NCBI GenBank assembly: GCA_035629175.1
Contig: DASPIL010000103.1
Coordinates: 144,755 to 208,754 of the forward strand
Length of the DNA: 64,000 nt
DNA from: Verrucomicrobiia bacterium
GTDB taxonomy: Bacteria > Verrucomicrobiota > Verrucomicrobiia > Limisphaerales > DASXHY01
Direction: 5' to 3'
Part shown: positions 7,533 to 17,200 of the stretch, piece after piece
Position numbering within the stretch: position 1 is the stretch's first letter
Layout of the letters: each line of letters begins with the position of its first letter
The notes under the pieces: model-generated
What the model was told of the DNA's origin: nothing
Seen by the model: only the letters and a program-made list of their open reading frames with translations
The model's database searches: none
Position numbers and translations under genes: made by a program

Positions 7533-8660
7533 ATGATTATCACCCCCCATACGCTGTCGCTCCTCGTGACGAAGCGCTGCACAGCGGCCTGCGATCATTG
7601 CTGTTTCACCTGCAATCCGGAGCGGACCGAGGCGATCCCGATACCGAACCTTTACAAATACATCGAGCAGGCAACCATTTTCCCGACGATGCGCGTCGTC
7701 GTGTTCACAGGAGGCGAATGTTTCCTGCTGGGCAAGGAACTCGACAACCTGGTGAAATGGGCTGACGGCTTTGGCTTCATCACACGGTTTGTATCGAATG
7801 GTTATTGGGCGACGAGCCGTGCGACCGCCGTGAAACGGTTGCAGAAATTGAAGGACGCGGGGTTGAAGGAAGCCAACTTCTCCACGGGCGATTGTCATGC
7901 GGAATATGTGAAGCCCGAATACGTGCGCAACGGCGCCATGGCCGCGGTCGACCTGGGAATCACGTCGGTGATCGCGTGCGAAGTCTTCAAGGGCAGCCAT
8001 TTCAAGCTTGATGAGTTCATGGCGGACAAGGAGTTCTACTCGCTGGTGGACCAGGGGAAGATCATCCTGCGCCTCTCGCCATGGATGCGATTCGAAGGCA
8101 AACGCACGCTGAACCAGACCGACACGTATCTCAATGTCATGCGCGACGACCGGGTTGCGGGAGGCGCGTGCAGCACTGCGCTGAAGGTGCTGGCGATCAC
8201 GGCGGAGGAGGATCTCATCGCGTGCTGCGGCCTGACGATGGATTACATCGAGGAAGTGCATCTGGGTTCGTTGAAGAACGAAACGATCGGGCAGATTGTT
8301 CGAAGGCTCCCCGACGATTTCATCAAGATCTGGATTCATCTGTATGGGCCGGATGCGGTGATCCGTTACGCGCAGAAATTGGATCCGACGATTGAACGGC
8401 CTGAGCAGATGGCGCACATCTGCGACGTCTGCCGCTACATGTACAATCATCCCCGCATCCAGGAGGTGGTTGCCGCAACGCCGCCGCCGAACATGCGGCA
8501 GATTCTTGACCAGTATTACCAGTCATTGATGGTGCCAACGCCGAACGCGGAGCATCAGCACGCGATTGTATCGCAGGGCATTGGCAACACGAACAAGGCG
8601 TTGCGCGAGATGCATCGGATGGCTGTGGGCCAGGAGCCGAAGAAGTGCTGCACTGTATGA
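7533..8660 (+). CDS. Radical SAM enzyme, candidate peptide-modifying
   Basis: 375 aa. The CxxxCxxC cluster motif is at residues 16-23 (Cys16, Cys20, Cys23), immediately followed by Cys24 and Cys27, and the GGE motif that contacts SAM is at 60-62 (VVFTGGECF). Further Cys residues occur in GACSTA, LIACCG and ICDVCRYMY, placed like the ligands of a SPASM or twitch auxiliary cluster, and the protein ends KKCCTV. Known members of this superfamily with such C-terminal Cys clusters install thioether or C-C crosslinks on peptides. Here the natural substrate candidate is the Cys/Trp-rich C-terminus of the gene 12 bp upstream. The ATG at 7533 follows that short spacer. The stop codon overlaps the next ATG (ATGA), so translation is probably coupled. 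Confidence 0.75.
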   Translation: MIITPHTLSLLVTKRCTAACDHCCFTCNPERTEAIPIPNLYKYIEQATIFPTMRVVVFTGGECFLLGKELDNLVKWADGFGFITRFVSNGYWATSRATAVKRLQKLKDAGLKEANFSTGDCHAEYVKPEYVRNGAMAAVDLGITSVIACEVFKGSHFKLDEFMADKEFYSLVDQGKIILRLSPWMRFEGKRTLNQTDTYLNVMRDDRVAGGACSTALKVLAITAEEDLIACCGLTMDYIEEVHLGSLKNETIGQIVRRLPDDFIKIWIHLYGPDAVIRYAQKLDPTIERPEQMAHICDVCRYMYNHPRIQEVVAATPPPNMRQILDQYYQSLMVPTPNAEHQHAIVSQGIGNTNKALREMHRMAVGQEPKKCCTV

Positions 8661-9730
8661 ACGACGGCGCGATACCATTCACGGAAAAAGTGCGGCGTGC
8701 CGGGGTCGTGGAGCATTATCTCCTGCTGGGCGAGGGCAACATGCGGCGCTGGGATTGGGAGAAGATGTCGGCGAAGTTGCACGGCGACACGCTGGCACTT
8801 TGGCGTTTTCTCCTTCTCGGGCAGAAGGTTCCCGAAGCTGAGGCCGAAACGCTCCTGGGCAAGCAAGCCCTTGGATTTCTGACCCGCCACAAGATGTGCA
8901 AGGTCGAGAATGGCGAACTGAGCCTGGGAAGTGCGTGCCTGTTGAGTTATCGGGACCATCTCTTCTTTGCGGACATGGGTTCGGCGGCGCGCACGTTGTT
9001 CAGCGATGAAACCCGCGCATTGATCAGCCTCATCCCGCGCTTGGACAAGGGCCGTGTTCTTTCGCTTTATCCGACGACCGGTGTTGAAGTGTTGCCGCTG
9101 ATTTCGAAGGGCAACGTTGAAGTGGCATTCCTGGAGGAGGAAAAGGAGCGGACGCTGCTCGAGCCCAATTTGGAACTTGGTGCGGCGGGCAGAAAGCATT
9201 CCTACATCACGAAGGCCAAGGCGAAGAAAAGCCAGTTCGATTTGATTCTTTCGTCGCCGCCCTCATGCATCGCGGTTCCCGGAATTTCATTGCCGGCCTA
9301 TGTGGCTGGCGGCCCTGACGGGTGGAAGTGGGTGAATGAAAGCCTGCGCATTGCGGAAAAGTCGCTCGCACCCGGCGGCTCGATGGTGATGGTGTTCATG
9401 TTCTTTGCAAAGGCTGAGTCCAAGGACATGGAACCGCAGCTTCGCGCAAAGCTGGAACCGTATGAGCTGGATTACAGGCTGATGATTCCGAGCAAGATGC
9501 TGATGGAACCTGGCGTCCCGATCTTCAACCAGCTGGTTGCGATTTCCGGCTACTTCAGCAAATCGACCAATGCGGAGAGCGTGATCAAGCGGGTGCTGAC
9601 ATTCCTGAAGAAGAGAGAATATGGCGCCGTTTACCTGGTGAAGGCCGTCTTTACGCGGCCGACCGAAGGCGAACGACGCCGCGACATCACGAACTATTCG
9701 GATGATTACTACGGAACCTGGACGTTTTAA
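8657..9730 (+). CDS. SAM-dependent methyltransferase-like protein with N-terminal helical domain
   Basis: 357 aa starting at ATG 8657, inside an ATGA overlap with the radical SAM gene. An upstream in-frame GTG at 8645 would lengthen the overlap and is rejected. The N-terminal ~100 residues are helical and winged-helix-like (LWRFLLLGQKVPEAEAE). A Rossmann-type half follows: RVLSLYPTTGVEVLPLI as a degenerate motif I, VAFLEEEKERTLLEPNLEL as strand 2, and FDLILSSPPSCI as motif IV (SPPS in place of the NPPY/DPPY of N-methyltransferases), then SLAPGGSMVMVFMFF. The catalytic status is uncertain because motif I lacks the usual GxGxG. In this operon it could modify the peptide or serve as a recognition partner. 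Confidence 0.6.
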   Translation: MNDGAIPFTEKVRRAGVVEHYLLLGEGNMRRWDWEKMSAKLHGDTLALWRFLLLGQKVPEAEAETLLGKQALGFLTRHKMCKVENGELSLGSACLLSYRDHLFFADMGSAARTLFSDETRALISLIPRLDKGRVLSLYPTTGVEVLPLISKGNVEVAFLEEEKERTLLEPNLELGAAGRKHSYITKAKAKKSQFDLILSSPPSCIAVPGISLPAYVAGGPDGWKWVNESLRIAEKSLAPGGSMVMVFMFFAKAESKDMEPQLRAKLEPYELDYRLMIPSKMLMEPGVPIFNQLVAISGYFSKSTNAESVIKRVLTFLKKREYGAVYLVKAVFTRPTEGERRRDITNYSDDYYGTWTF

Positions 9731-9735
9731 AAATT

Positions 9736-10782
9736 ATGAAACGACGCCAATTCATCACGCTGGTGGGCGCCTCCGCGGTGGCTGCCCCGTTCCTCGTCAA
9801 AGAAATCGCGGTTCGTCGTTCGGCCCGGGCGATTCCCGCGGCCAATCACGAGCGCAAGCCTGTGGCGATGGCTGTTTCTGCGGATGAGCAGCGTGTGATT
9901 GAAGCGCTGCAAGGACGCTCGAAAGGCGTGTACTTATTGGGCGGATGTGTCGTTGCAAAGATGCAGCAGCGCGACCTGCCGTTCATCAACCTGCTGGTCA
10001 GCTCGCAGAGTTTTTCCGAGCTTAAGCGCGAGCTGTTCGTGATGGGCGTGCAGCCTGTTTCGACGCCTGAATTGCCGCCCACGGTGATTCGCTTCACGTA
10101 CGCGGGCAAACCCTACAGCGTCGTGAATCTTCCGCTCAGCGAATACCTCAAGCAGAACACGCTCACGAGCGAACTGTCGTTGATTCCGTTCGCGCACAAT
10201 TTCCTCGTGTACTCGTTGACCGATCAGTGGGTGATCGATCCCTACAACGCGCTCGCGGGCAAGGAGCAGCGGATTCAGTTGATGCAGGATCCCGCGTCGC
10301 CTGTGGCCGCGCTGACGTGCGCGCTCGCGGGGACGTTTGACATGGCGTTGCTGGGATTGAAGGAATCGCCACGTTTCACGCGCATGGTTGAGAAATGCCT
10401 CAAGCAGATTGTGGATGCCACAGCGGCTCCGCTGATCGTTGAGCAGGTGATCAACTACGTGCCTGACGTGCTGGAACTTTGCGGTTTCCAGGCGATGCAG
10501 CAGTTTCTCCTGTCGCCGCTTGCCGTGGCCGCAGGGCGCGACGGCGCTGGCGTGGATTTTCGCAAGGTGAACTCAGCTCTGGTGTCGGCCAAGCGCCGCC
10601 GGATCAAGATCGATGGCGCACAATTGCTCGGCGCGATCAACAAGGAATTCCTGGCGAAGGAGAATCCGGATGGCATCGGGCTCGGGGTTTCCGACTACAT
10701 GGCGTCGCAGGGATTCATGCTGCGCCGCACCGATCTTCTCATGGCTTCGCTCAAGCTTCGCGAAGCCGAACTCGCTGCCTGA
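9736..10782 (+). CDS. Tat-exported protein of unknown function
   Basis: 348 aa with a twin-arginine signal (KRRQFITLVGASAVAAPFL, RR at residues 3-4), so it is probably exported already folded, perhaps with a cofactor. The following segment (GVYLLGGCVVAKMQQRDLPF, then INLLVSS) recalls the GG...D-x-D start of nucleotidyltransferase domains, but the expected paired acidic residues are absent, so catalysis of that type is unlikely. The rest is helical, with two isolated Cys residues (KCLKQI, LELCGF). No Pfam-type family is recognised. It is 5 nt downstream of the methyltransferase-like gene and 1 nt upstream of the SdpI-family gene, so it belongs to the same operon. Confidence 0.6.
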   Translation: MKRRQFITLVGASAVAAPFLVKEIAVRRSARAIPAANHERKPVAMAVSADEQRVIEALQGRSKGVYLLGGCVVAKMQQRDLPFINLLVSSQSFSELKRELFVMGVQPVSTPELPPTVIRFTYAGKPYSVVNLPLSEYLKQNTLTSELSLIPFAHNFLVYSLTDQWVIDPYNALAGKEQRIQLMQDPASPVAALTCALAGTFDMALLGLKESPRFTRMVEKCLKQIVDATAAPLIVEQVINYVPDVLELCGFQAMQQFLLSPLAVAAGRDGAGVDFRKVNSALVSAKRRRIKIDGAQLLGAINKEFLAKENPDGIGLGVSDYMASQGFMLRRTDLLMASLKLREAELAA

Positions 10783-10783
10783 C

Positions 10784-11119
10784 ATGACGAGCCTGGCATC
10801 CAAGTTCTTGATCCTGGGCATTGTCACACTGCTGCTGGTGCTGCCGCTGGTATTTCGCAAGGTGCCGATGAACCGCTACTATGGTTTCCGCACCAAGGCT
10901 GCGTTTCAATCGGAGCAAAACTGGTATGAGATCAACGCGCGGGGCGGCCGGATGATGGCGTGGGGTTCGCTTGCGATCCTGCTCGTGGGTGCCATTGGAT
11001 TTTTTATTCCCGAGAAATACACGCTGCTCTACATCGGCGGCGCTTTGATTGTGATCGCGATCGCCATTGTGGTTCCACTTGTCAGTTTTATTGGATGGCA
11101 GCGCCGCTTCGGACCGTAA
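10784..11119 (+). CDS. SdpI-family integral membrane protein (possible immunity protein)
   Basis: 111 aa with an N-terminal transmembrane helix, a conserved loop RKVPMNRYYGFRTKAAFQSE...NWYEINARGGR, and two further helices (WGSLAILLVGAIGFF and LLYIGGALIVIAIAIVVPLV). The loop, including the G-x-R-T-K and W-x-x-x-N elements, is the SdpI signature. In Bacillus subtilis SdpI confers immunity to the SdpC-derived cannibalism toxin and senses it. Most SdpI relatives in other phyla have no tested function. Closing an operon that encodes a Cys-containing hydrophobic precursor-like protein and a radical SAM enzyme, an immunity role is the simplest guess. The ATG at 10784 lies 1 nt after the upstream stop. 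The operon ends here. Confidence 0.8.
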   Translation: MTSLASKFLILGIVTLLLVLPLVFRKVPMNRYYGFRTKAAFQSEQNWYEINARGGRMMAWGSLAILLVGAIGFFIPEKYTLLYIGGALIVIAIAIVVPLVSFIGWQRRFGP

Positions 11120-11230
11120 TTGCAACTGGGTATGGATGCGGAATGCGGCACTGCGTCGTTTTGTGAACAGGGTTGTCAGGGAATTGCCACGGGGGAAATG
11201 TGCCGCTCGGTCGAGCTGGCAGTCAGAGAC

Positions 11231-11240
11231 GGAAAGGAAA
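11231..11240 (+). promoter_or_regulatory. Ribosome binding site deciding the TTG start of the giant gene
   Basis: GGAAAGGAAA lies 4 nt upstream of TTG 11245, with the AGGA core about 6-7 nt away. Few genes in this window have a recognisable Shine-Dalgarno, so this helps choose TTG 11245 over the upstream TTG at 11173. Confidence 0.55.
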
Positions 11241-11244
11241 ACCT

Positions 11245-14200
11245 TTGAAAACTGGAAATCGTAATGCCTGGAGGCGGGCCGTTCGAGAGCTTCGAACGTC
11301 GCGCTTGTGTTCCTTGCTGGGAATCCTGCTTTGCGGCGCCCAGCTTCTCACGCTTTCGGCGAGCGGCGCATGCATTCTGCCTCCGTCCGGGCTGGTGAGC
11401 TGGTGGAGCGGCAATGGCAGCGCGAACGATGCGCAGGGCGCGAATTCCGGCACGCTTCAAGGACTGGCGTCGATTGTTCCAGGTTTTGCAGGGCAGGCTT
11501 TCAGCCTCAATGGATCGACCGATTACATCCATGTTCCTGACGCACCTGGCCTGCGGCCAAACCAGTTCACGATGGCTGCGTGGATCCGGGGCACCGGATT
11601 TTCAGCAGGTGGGTGGAATACAATCATCGCGCGCGGGAGCAGCGGATCTGGGGGCATTGGCTGTTGTTCCGAATCGTACGGATTGTTCATCTTCCAGGGA
11701 AAACCGCAGTTCACGTCATTCCACACAGGGGGAGCCAATGTGTTGAACGCAACGAACGTGGTTTCCACGAACGCCTGGCATTTTCTGGCGGCAACCTTCG
11801 ACGGCAACATGAAGCGTCTGTATCTCAACGGGACGCTGGTTGCGAGCGTGGTGGAAACGAATGCGATCGTTCACGACACGAATGGGGTTCCGACAACGAT
11901 CGGTGACGACTGGAACAACAACGCGGCGGGTGGCAACCGCTTCAATGGATTGCTCGACGAGGTGGACCTTTACAATCGAGCTTTGTCCGCTGCCGAAGTC
12001 CTGGGCCTTTACAACGCCGGCAGCTCCGGCAAATGCGGCGCGCCGATCGCGGGAGCGACGGTTCCTTACTTCACCGACTTCGAGAGCGCGATTGGAACTG
12101 AGTGGAGCGTGCGGGTTTCGAACACGGCGGAAACTCTTGGGTTTACGTCGTTCTCCGGCCGTTTCGTCAACCAGTCGCAAACGCTATCGCTTGCCAATCT
12201 CATTCCCGGGCAATCGTATACAGTGGGTTTCGATTTCTATGCGATCGACAGCTGGGACGGCAGTGGCAGCGACTTCCTGAATGTCAGCGTCGACGGCTCG
12301 CAGGTGTTTCATCACACGTTCGCCAATCACAATGCCAATCCGCCCAGCGGCACGCAGACTTTCCCGAGCCAGCCGGATGAGGGACGCGGTCACTTCGGCT
12401 TTTCGCCCAGCTACCTGGACGCGATTTATCGGAACATTGAAGTTACATTTGTGGCATCGAACGCCCTGGCGACCGTTTCGTTCAGCGGACAAAATCTTCA
12501 AAACCTCGATGACGAATCGTGGGGAATTGACAATGTCCGGGTGCGGCTGACCTCGGCAGTTTCGAGCCCGATCATTCATTCAACAACCCTTCCGCCGAAC
12601 GGTTCAACCAATCGAATTGCCATCGACAGTTTCACGATCGCTGCAAGCCATCCCCTCAGTGCCAGCGCAACGAACGCGGCCAATTACTCGTTTCGAGGCG
12701 CGGGGCCGGATGGCGCGTTCAACAACGGGGACGATGTGTTGTATCAGCTGATTCCCTCGAATCCTGGTTTTGGGGGAAATCATTCCGTGAGCTTTTCAAT
12801 CACCAACGCGCCGTTGCAGTCGGGGAACTACCGGTTCCAGACGCTGCCTGGACTGCTCGATACCAACGGAAATCCTGTTGCGGCGTTCACGCGCAACTTC
12901 ACGTTGGAGAATCCAATTGTTGGGAGAATCGAGGATGCTGGAAACGACAGCATCATCACGGCGACACCACTCCCATTGAGTGAGACTCCGCCGGCAAGCG
13001 GGTTTGCCACGGCTTACGGCCTCGGAATTTTTGCGAGCACGACCGATGTTGATTACTGGCGTTTTGATGCTGAAGCAGGCGATGTGATCACTGTGCGGCT
13101 GGAGGCGGAGTCCTTGAGTGTCTATCCCGCAGTGCGTATCCGCAATGCGTCAGACCAGGACCTCGCGTCCGTGGGCGGCGATTACAATGGCGTTGCGCAA
13201 ATTCAAAACTACACGATTGCAAGCCCGGGAACGTATTACGTGCGGGTGTGGAGCAGCAACGGACGTTCGCGCTACGGTCTGAGGCTGGATCGCGCGCGTG
13301 CGCTGCAGATGGAATCAGAGGGGAACGATGCCCAGGGAACAGCGAATCAGTTCGCATTGAACTTCGCGCCGGGACTTGCGCAAGCGCGCATGGTGGGATC
13401 GTTGCCGCCCGCCGACACGGCCGGGGATTTCTTCAGGATTGGCATGTTGAACCCCGGCAACACCATTAACCTGAACGTGGTGCTTCCGGCCGGGTCGAGC
13501 CTCGTTTCGGGCCAGTACGTCCTTGCAATTCAAACGGAGGGAAACAGCTCGGCGCTCGCAACCAGCACCAACGGCAACTTGAATTACGCAGTCACAGCCA
13601 GTGGCGTTCACTACGTGCGGATCCATGGGTTGAGCAACACATTGCGATCCCAATATCTGCTGAATCTTTCCGTCACTGACAGCACTGCGCCGGCCGTGAC
13701 AGCCGCGACGCTCCCCGGCCAGGGGACCACCACGACAACCATTGTGGACCGCTTCGATCTAAGTTTCTCCGAAGACATGTTCGGCGGTGCGATCAGCAAT
13801 GCAGGAAATTACGACCTGCGATCTGCAGGGCCCGACGCCAGTTTCGGCACGACCGACGATGTGTTGTATCGGGTTGCGACGACCGGGTATTCCAGCGGTT
13901 TAGTGGTTCCCTACACCATTCAAGACGGGCCGCTGCAGGCGGGGAGTTATCGCCTGACCGTGAGCACGAACGTCACCGATCGCGCTGGAAACCGCCTCGC
14001 CACAGCTTTCGTCCGCAACTTCACAGTGGCGAACGTGGCGGGCTTTGTGACCGAGAATCGCAGCAATGATGTCCATGGCTTTGCGACGTCACTGAGCTCT
14101 TCGCCAAGCACGAACGCGGCGGGAACGGTGAGTTGGATTGGCAATGTGGGTTCGGGAATCAACCCGCATGCCATTGCTGCGGGTCACTTCAATTCTGACA

Positions 14201-17200
14201 CGAACCTGGACATGGTGACTGCGAATTACAGCAGCAGCACCATAACGATTTTTACGAACGACGGAACCGGAGCATTTCTCGCGGCGACGAACATTGCCGT
14301 GGGAAGCAATCCGATCGGGGTGGTTTCGGCTGATTTCAACAACGACGGAAGGGCAGACCTGGCGGTGGACAATTACGTTGGGAACTCGGTTTCAATCCTG
14401 TTGGGAAACGGGAACGCAACATTTTCGCTTGTCACAAACATCGGCGGTTTCAACAGGCCGTTTTCGCTCGCGACAGCGGATCTGGACGCGGATGGCGCGG
14501 CTGATCTGGTTGTGCCGAATTACAACAGCACGACAATCGTGGTGCTTCTCGGAAACGGCAACGGGACCTTCCAGGCGTTCACCAATTACACAACGGGGAG
14601 CAATCCAGAGACCGTCGCGATTGCCGATTTGAATCACGACAACCACCTGGATCTCGCTGTTGCGAATTATGGCAGCAGCACCACGACGATCCTCATCGGC
14701 AACGGGACTGGGGGCTTCCAGAGCGTCACGAACCTGCCTTCGGGCGTCAATCCACGAGGCGTGGCGCTGGGTGATGTCACCGGCGACGGGCATGTCGATG
14801 TGGTGACGGTCGGCGATGGCGACAACATGCTCAATGTGATGGCTGGAAATGGTAACGGAACGTTCCAGGCGCGGAAGTTCTATGCGGCCGGTTTCACATC
14901 TGTTTATCAGGTAGCTTTGGCTCATTTGAATGGCGACGGCAGGCTCGATGCGATCATTCCTGGATACGGCAACAACACGATCAATGTCCTGCTGAACAAC
15001 GGCGCAGGCGGGTTCACGAATCTGCACTCGCATTCGACATCTGGAAATCCGATCGGTGTTGCCACAGGCGATGTGAATGGTGATGGGCGCATCGATCTCA
15101 CTTTCTGTCATTACAGCGGCAATATCATTTCTACCTGGCTTGGGAATTCCACGCATCCTCTGCTGGAAGATCCCGCGGGAAGCGGCTTGAGAATAGGGGC
15201 AGGGCGGGGCACACGCTCGCATTCGGGTGACATCGATTTCTGGCATTTCGCGGGGCAGGCAGGCGATCTCGCAATGGTGGCGGTCGAAACCGATGGCAGC
15301 CCTGCTGCGAGCCAGATGTATTACCAAATACTGGACGAGGCTGGTTCCGCGCTGACTTCATTCTATCCCAATCACAACGGTTGGGGGCAGAGTGCCACCG
15401 TCACGTTGCCGCGGACAGGCACGTATCTGGTGCGTGTTGCGCCCAATTACGATTATCAGGGCGAATACAGGATTCGCGTCAGCGTTGCCCGTCCTCCGTT
15501 GCAGTTTGAGACGGAGCCGAATGATTCCCTTGCGACAGCGTCGGAAATCAACGCCATGTCGACCAACGGCCACCTGCGGGCGAACGTCGCCGGTTACGTG
15601 GGGGTTGGTGATTCGGGCGATGTGTTCCGCCTCGGAAATTTCGTTGCCGGCGCGGTGATCCGCCTTGGTGTGCGCGAGCCGTCATCCAGCGGATTCGGCG
15701 ACGTCATTGCGATTTATAATTCGGCGGGAGTGTTGATGACCAATTCCCCGGCTGGCGCCACGAATCTTGTGTTCACCGTTCCCGCCGGCCAGGAGGGTGT
15801 TTATTATGGCTTCATCAACGCGGCACCGGGAGGCTTCAGCGGAAATGCCGATACCGTGCTGCGGTTTTCTGGGAGCAGTGACCACGTGGCGTTTGGAAAT
15901 TGGTTCAGCAACCAGACGTTTACAATCAGCTTCTGGGCAAACCCTGCCGCGTCGCAGACGGCGAACGCGGACATTCTCGACAACAACCATCGGGCCAACG
16001 TCGGCTGGGTGATTCAACAGAACGGAAACAGCGCAAACCAGTATGGCTGGGGATCGGCCGATGGCGGATCGAGCGTGTTCTTCAACCTGAATCCGAACAC
16101 GTGGCAACACGTGGCGATCACCCGCCTCACAAACAACGTCAGCTTCGTTTACATCAACGGTGTCCTGGTTGGATCGAACGTGGCGCCGGGCCAGATCAAT
16201 TATGACGGCACGCAGTTTCTGCGGCTTGCACAATGGGGCGGTGGAGGCCGCGGCTGGAACGGAATGATTGATGAATTGCGGCTTTGGAATCGCGCGTTGA
16301 CGCAGGGGGAGGTCATTGCCGGGATGAACACGGTGCTGACCGGCGCCGAGTCCGGGTTGATGGGCTACTGGCGATTCAACGAAGGATCGGGGACCAACGC
16401 CACGGATCTCGTAGCGGGGGGGCACACTGGGTTGCTGGTTAACAACCCGACATGGACTCGAGTGGCCGCCGCGTCAGCCCGGTCACCAGGCGTCCTCGCT
16501 CAATATCTCCTCGATATCGACATCACGAGCACGGCGCTGCCGTTGGTCACAGGAGTCACCCTGCCATCCCACAATTCCACCAACTCAGACATCTTCAGCA
16601 GCTTCACCGTGAGCTTCAGCCAGGAAATGGATCCGCGGTTCAACTGGCTGTCGCGAGACGTGCATCGGTATGGCGGACATTCGTATGTGTTGACGGATTC
16701 GGCTGGGTCGTGGCTCGCGATGGAATCTGCGGCTGTGGCACAGGGCGGGCACCTGGCTGCGATCAATGACGCAGCGGAGAACACCTTTTTGAACCAGACG
16801 TTTAGCGGAGCGGGCAACCTCTGGATTGGATTGAATCTTTATTTGGGCGGCGGATGGAGCTGGTCGAGTGGCGACCCATTCACCTATTCGAACTGGGCGG
16901 GCAGCGCACCGAATAACGGTGGCGGATACGAGTTCGGGGTTCGTTTCAATACGAGTGGTGTATGGGATGACATCGCGTTTTCAACCAGCATGCGGGGCAT
17001 CGTTGAAGTATCGGCCGCTGCGGATACGGATAATGACAGTCTTGTTAACCTCCTTGATCCCTTCCCGAGCGATCCCTTCAACGGCTTTGACCTGAGGGCC
17101 GCGGGCGCGGACCAGGCCTTTGACACGACCGACGACATTATTTATCGCATTTATTCCGGCACCTATGCCGGTGGACTGGCGGCCACGTTCTCGATTGCCG

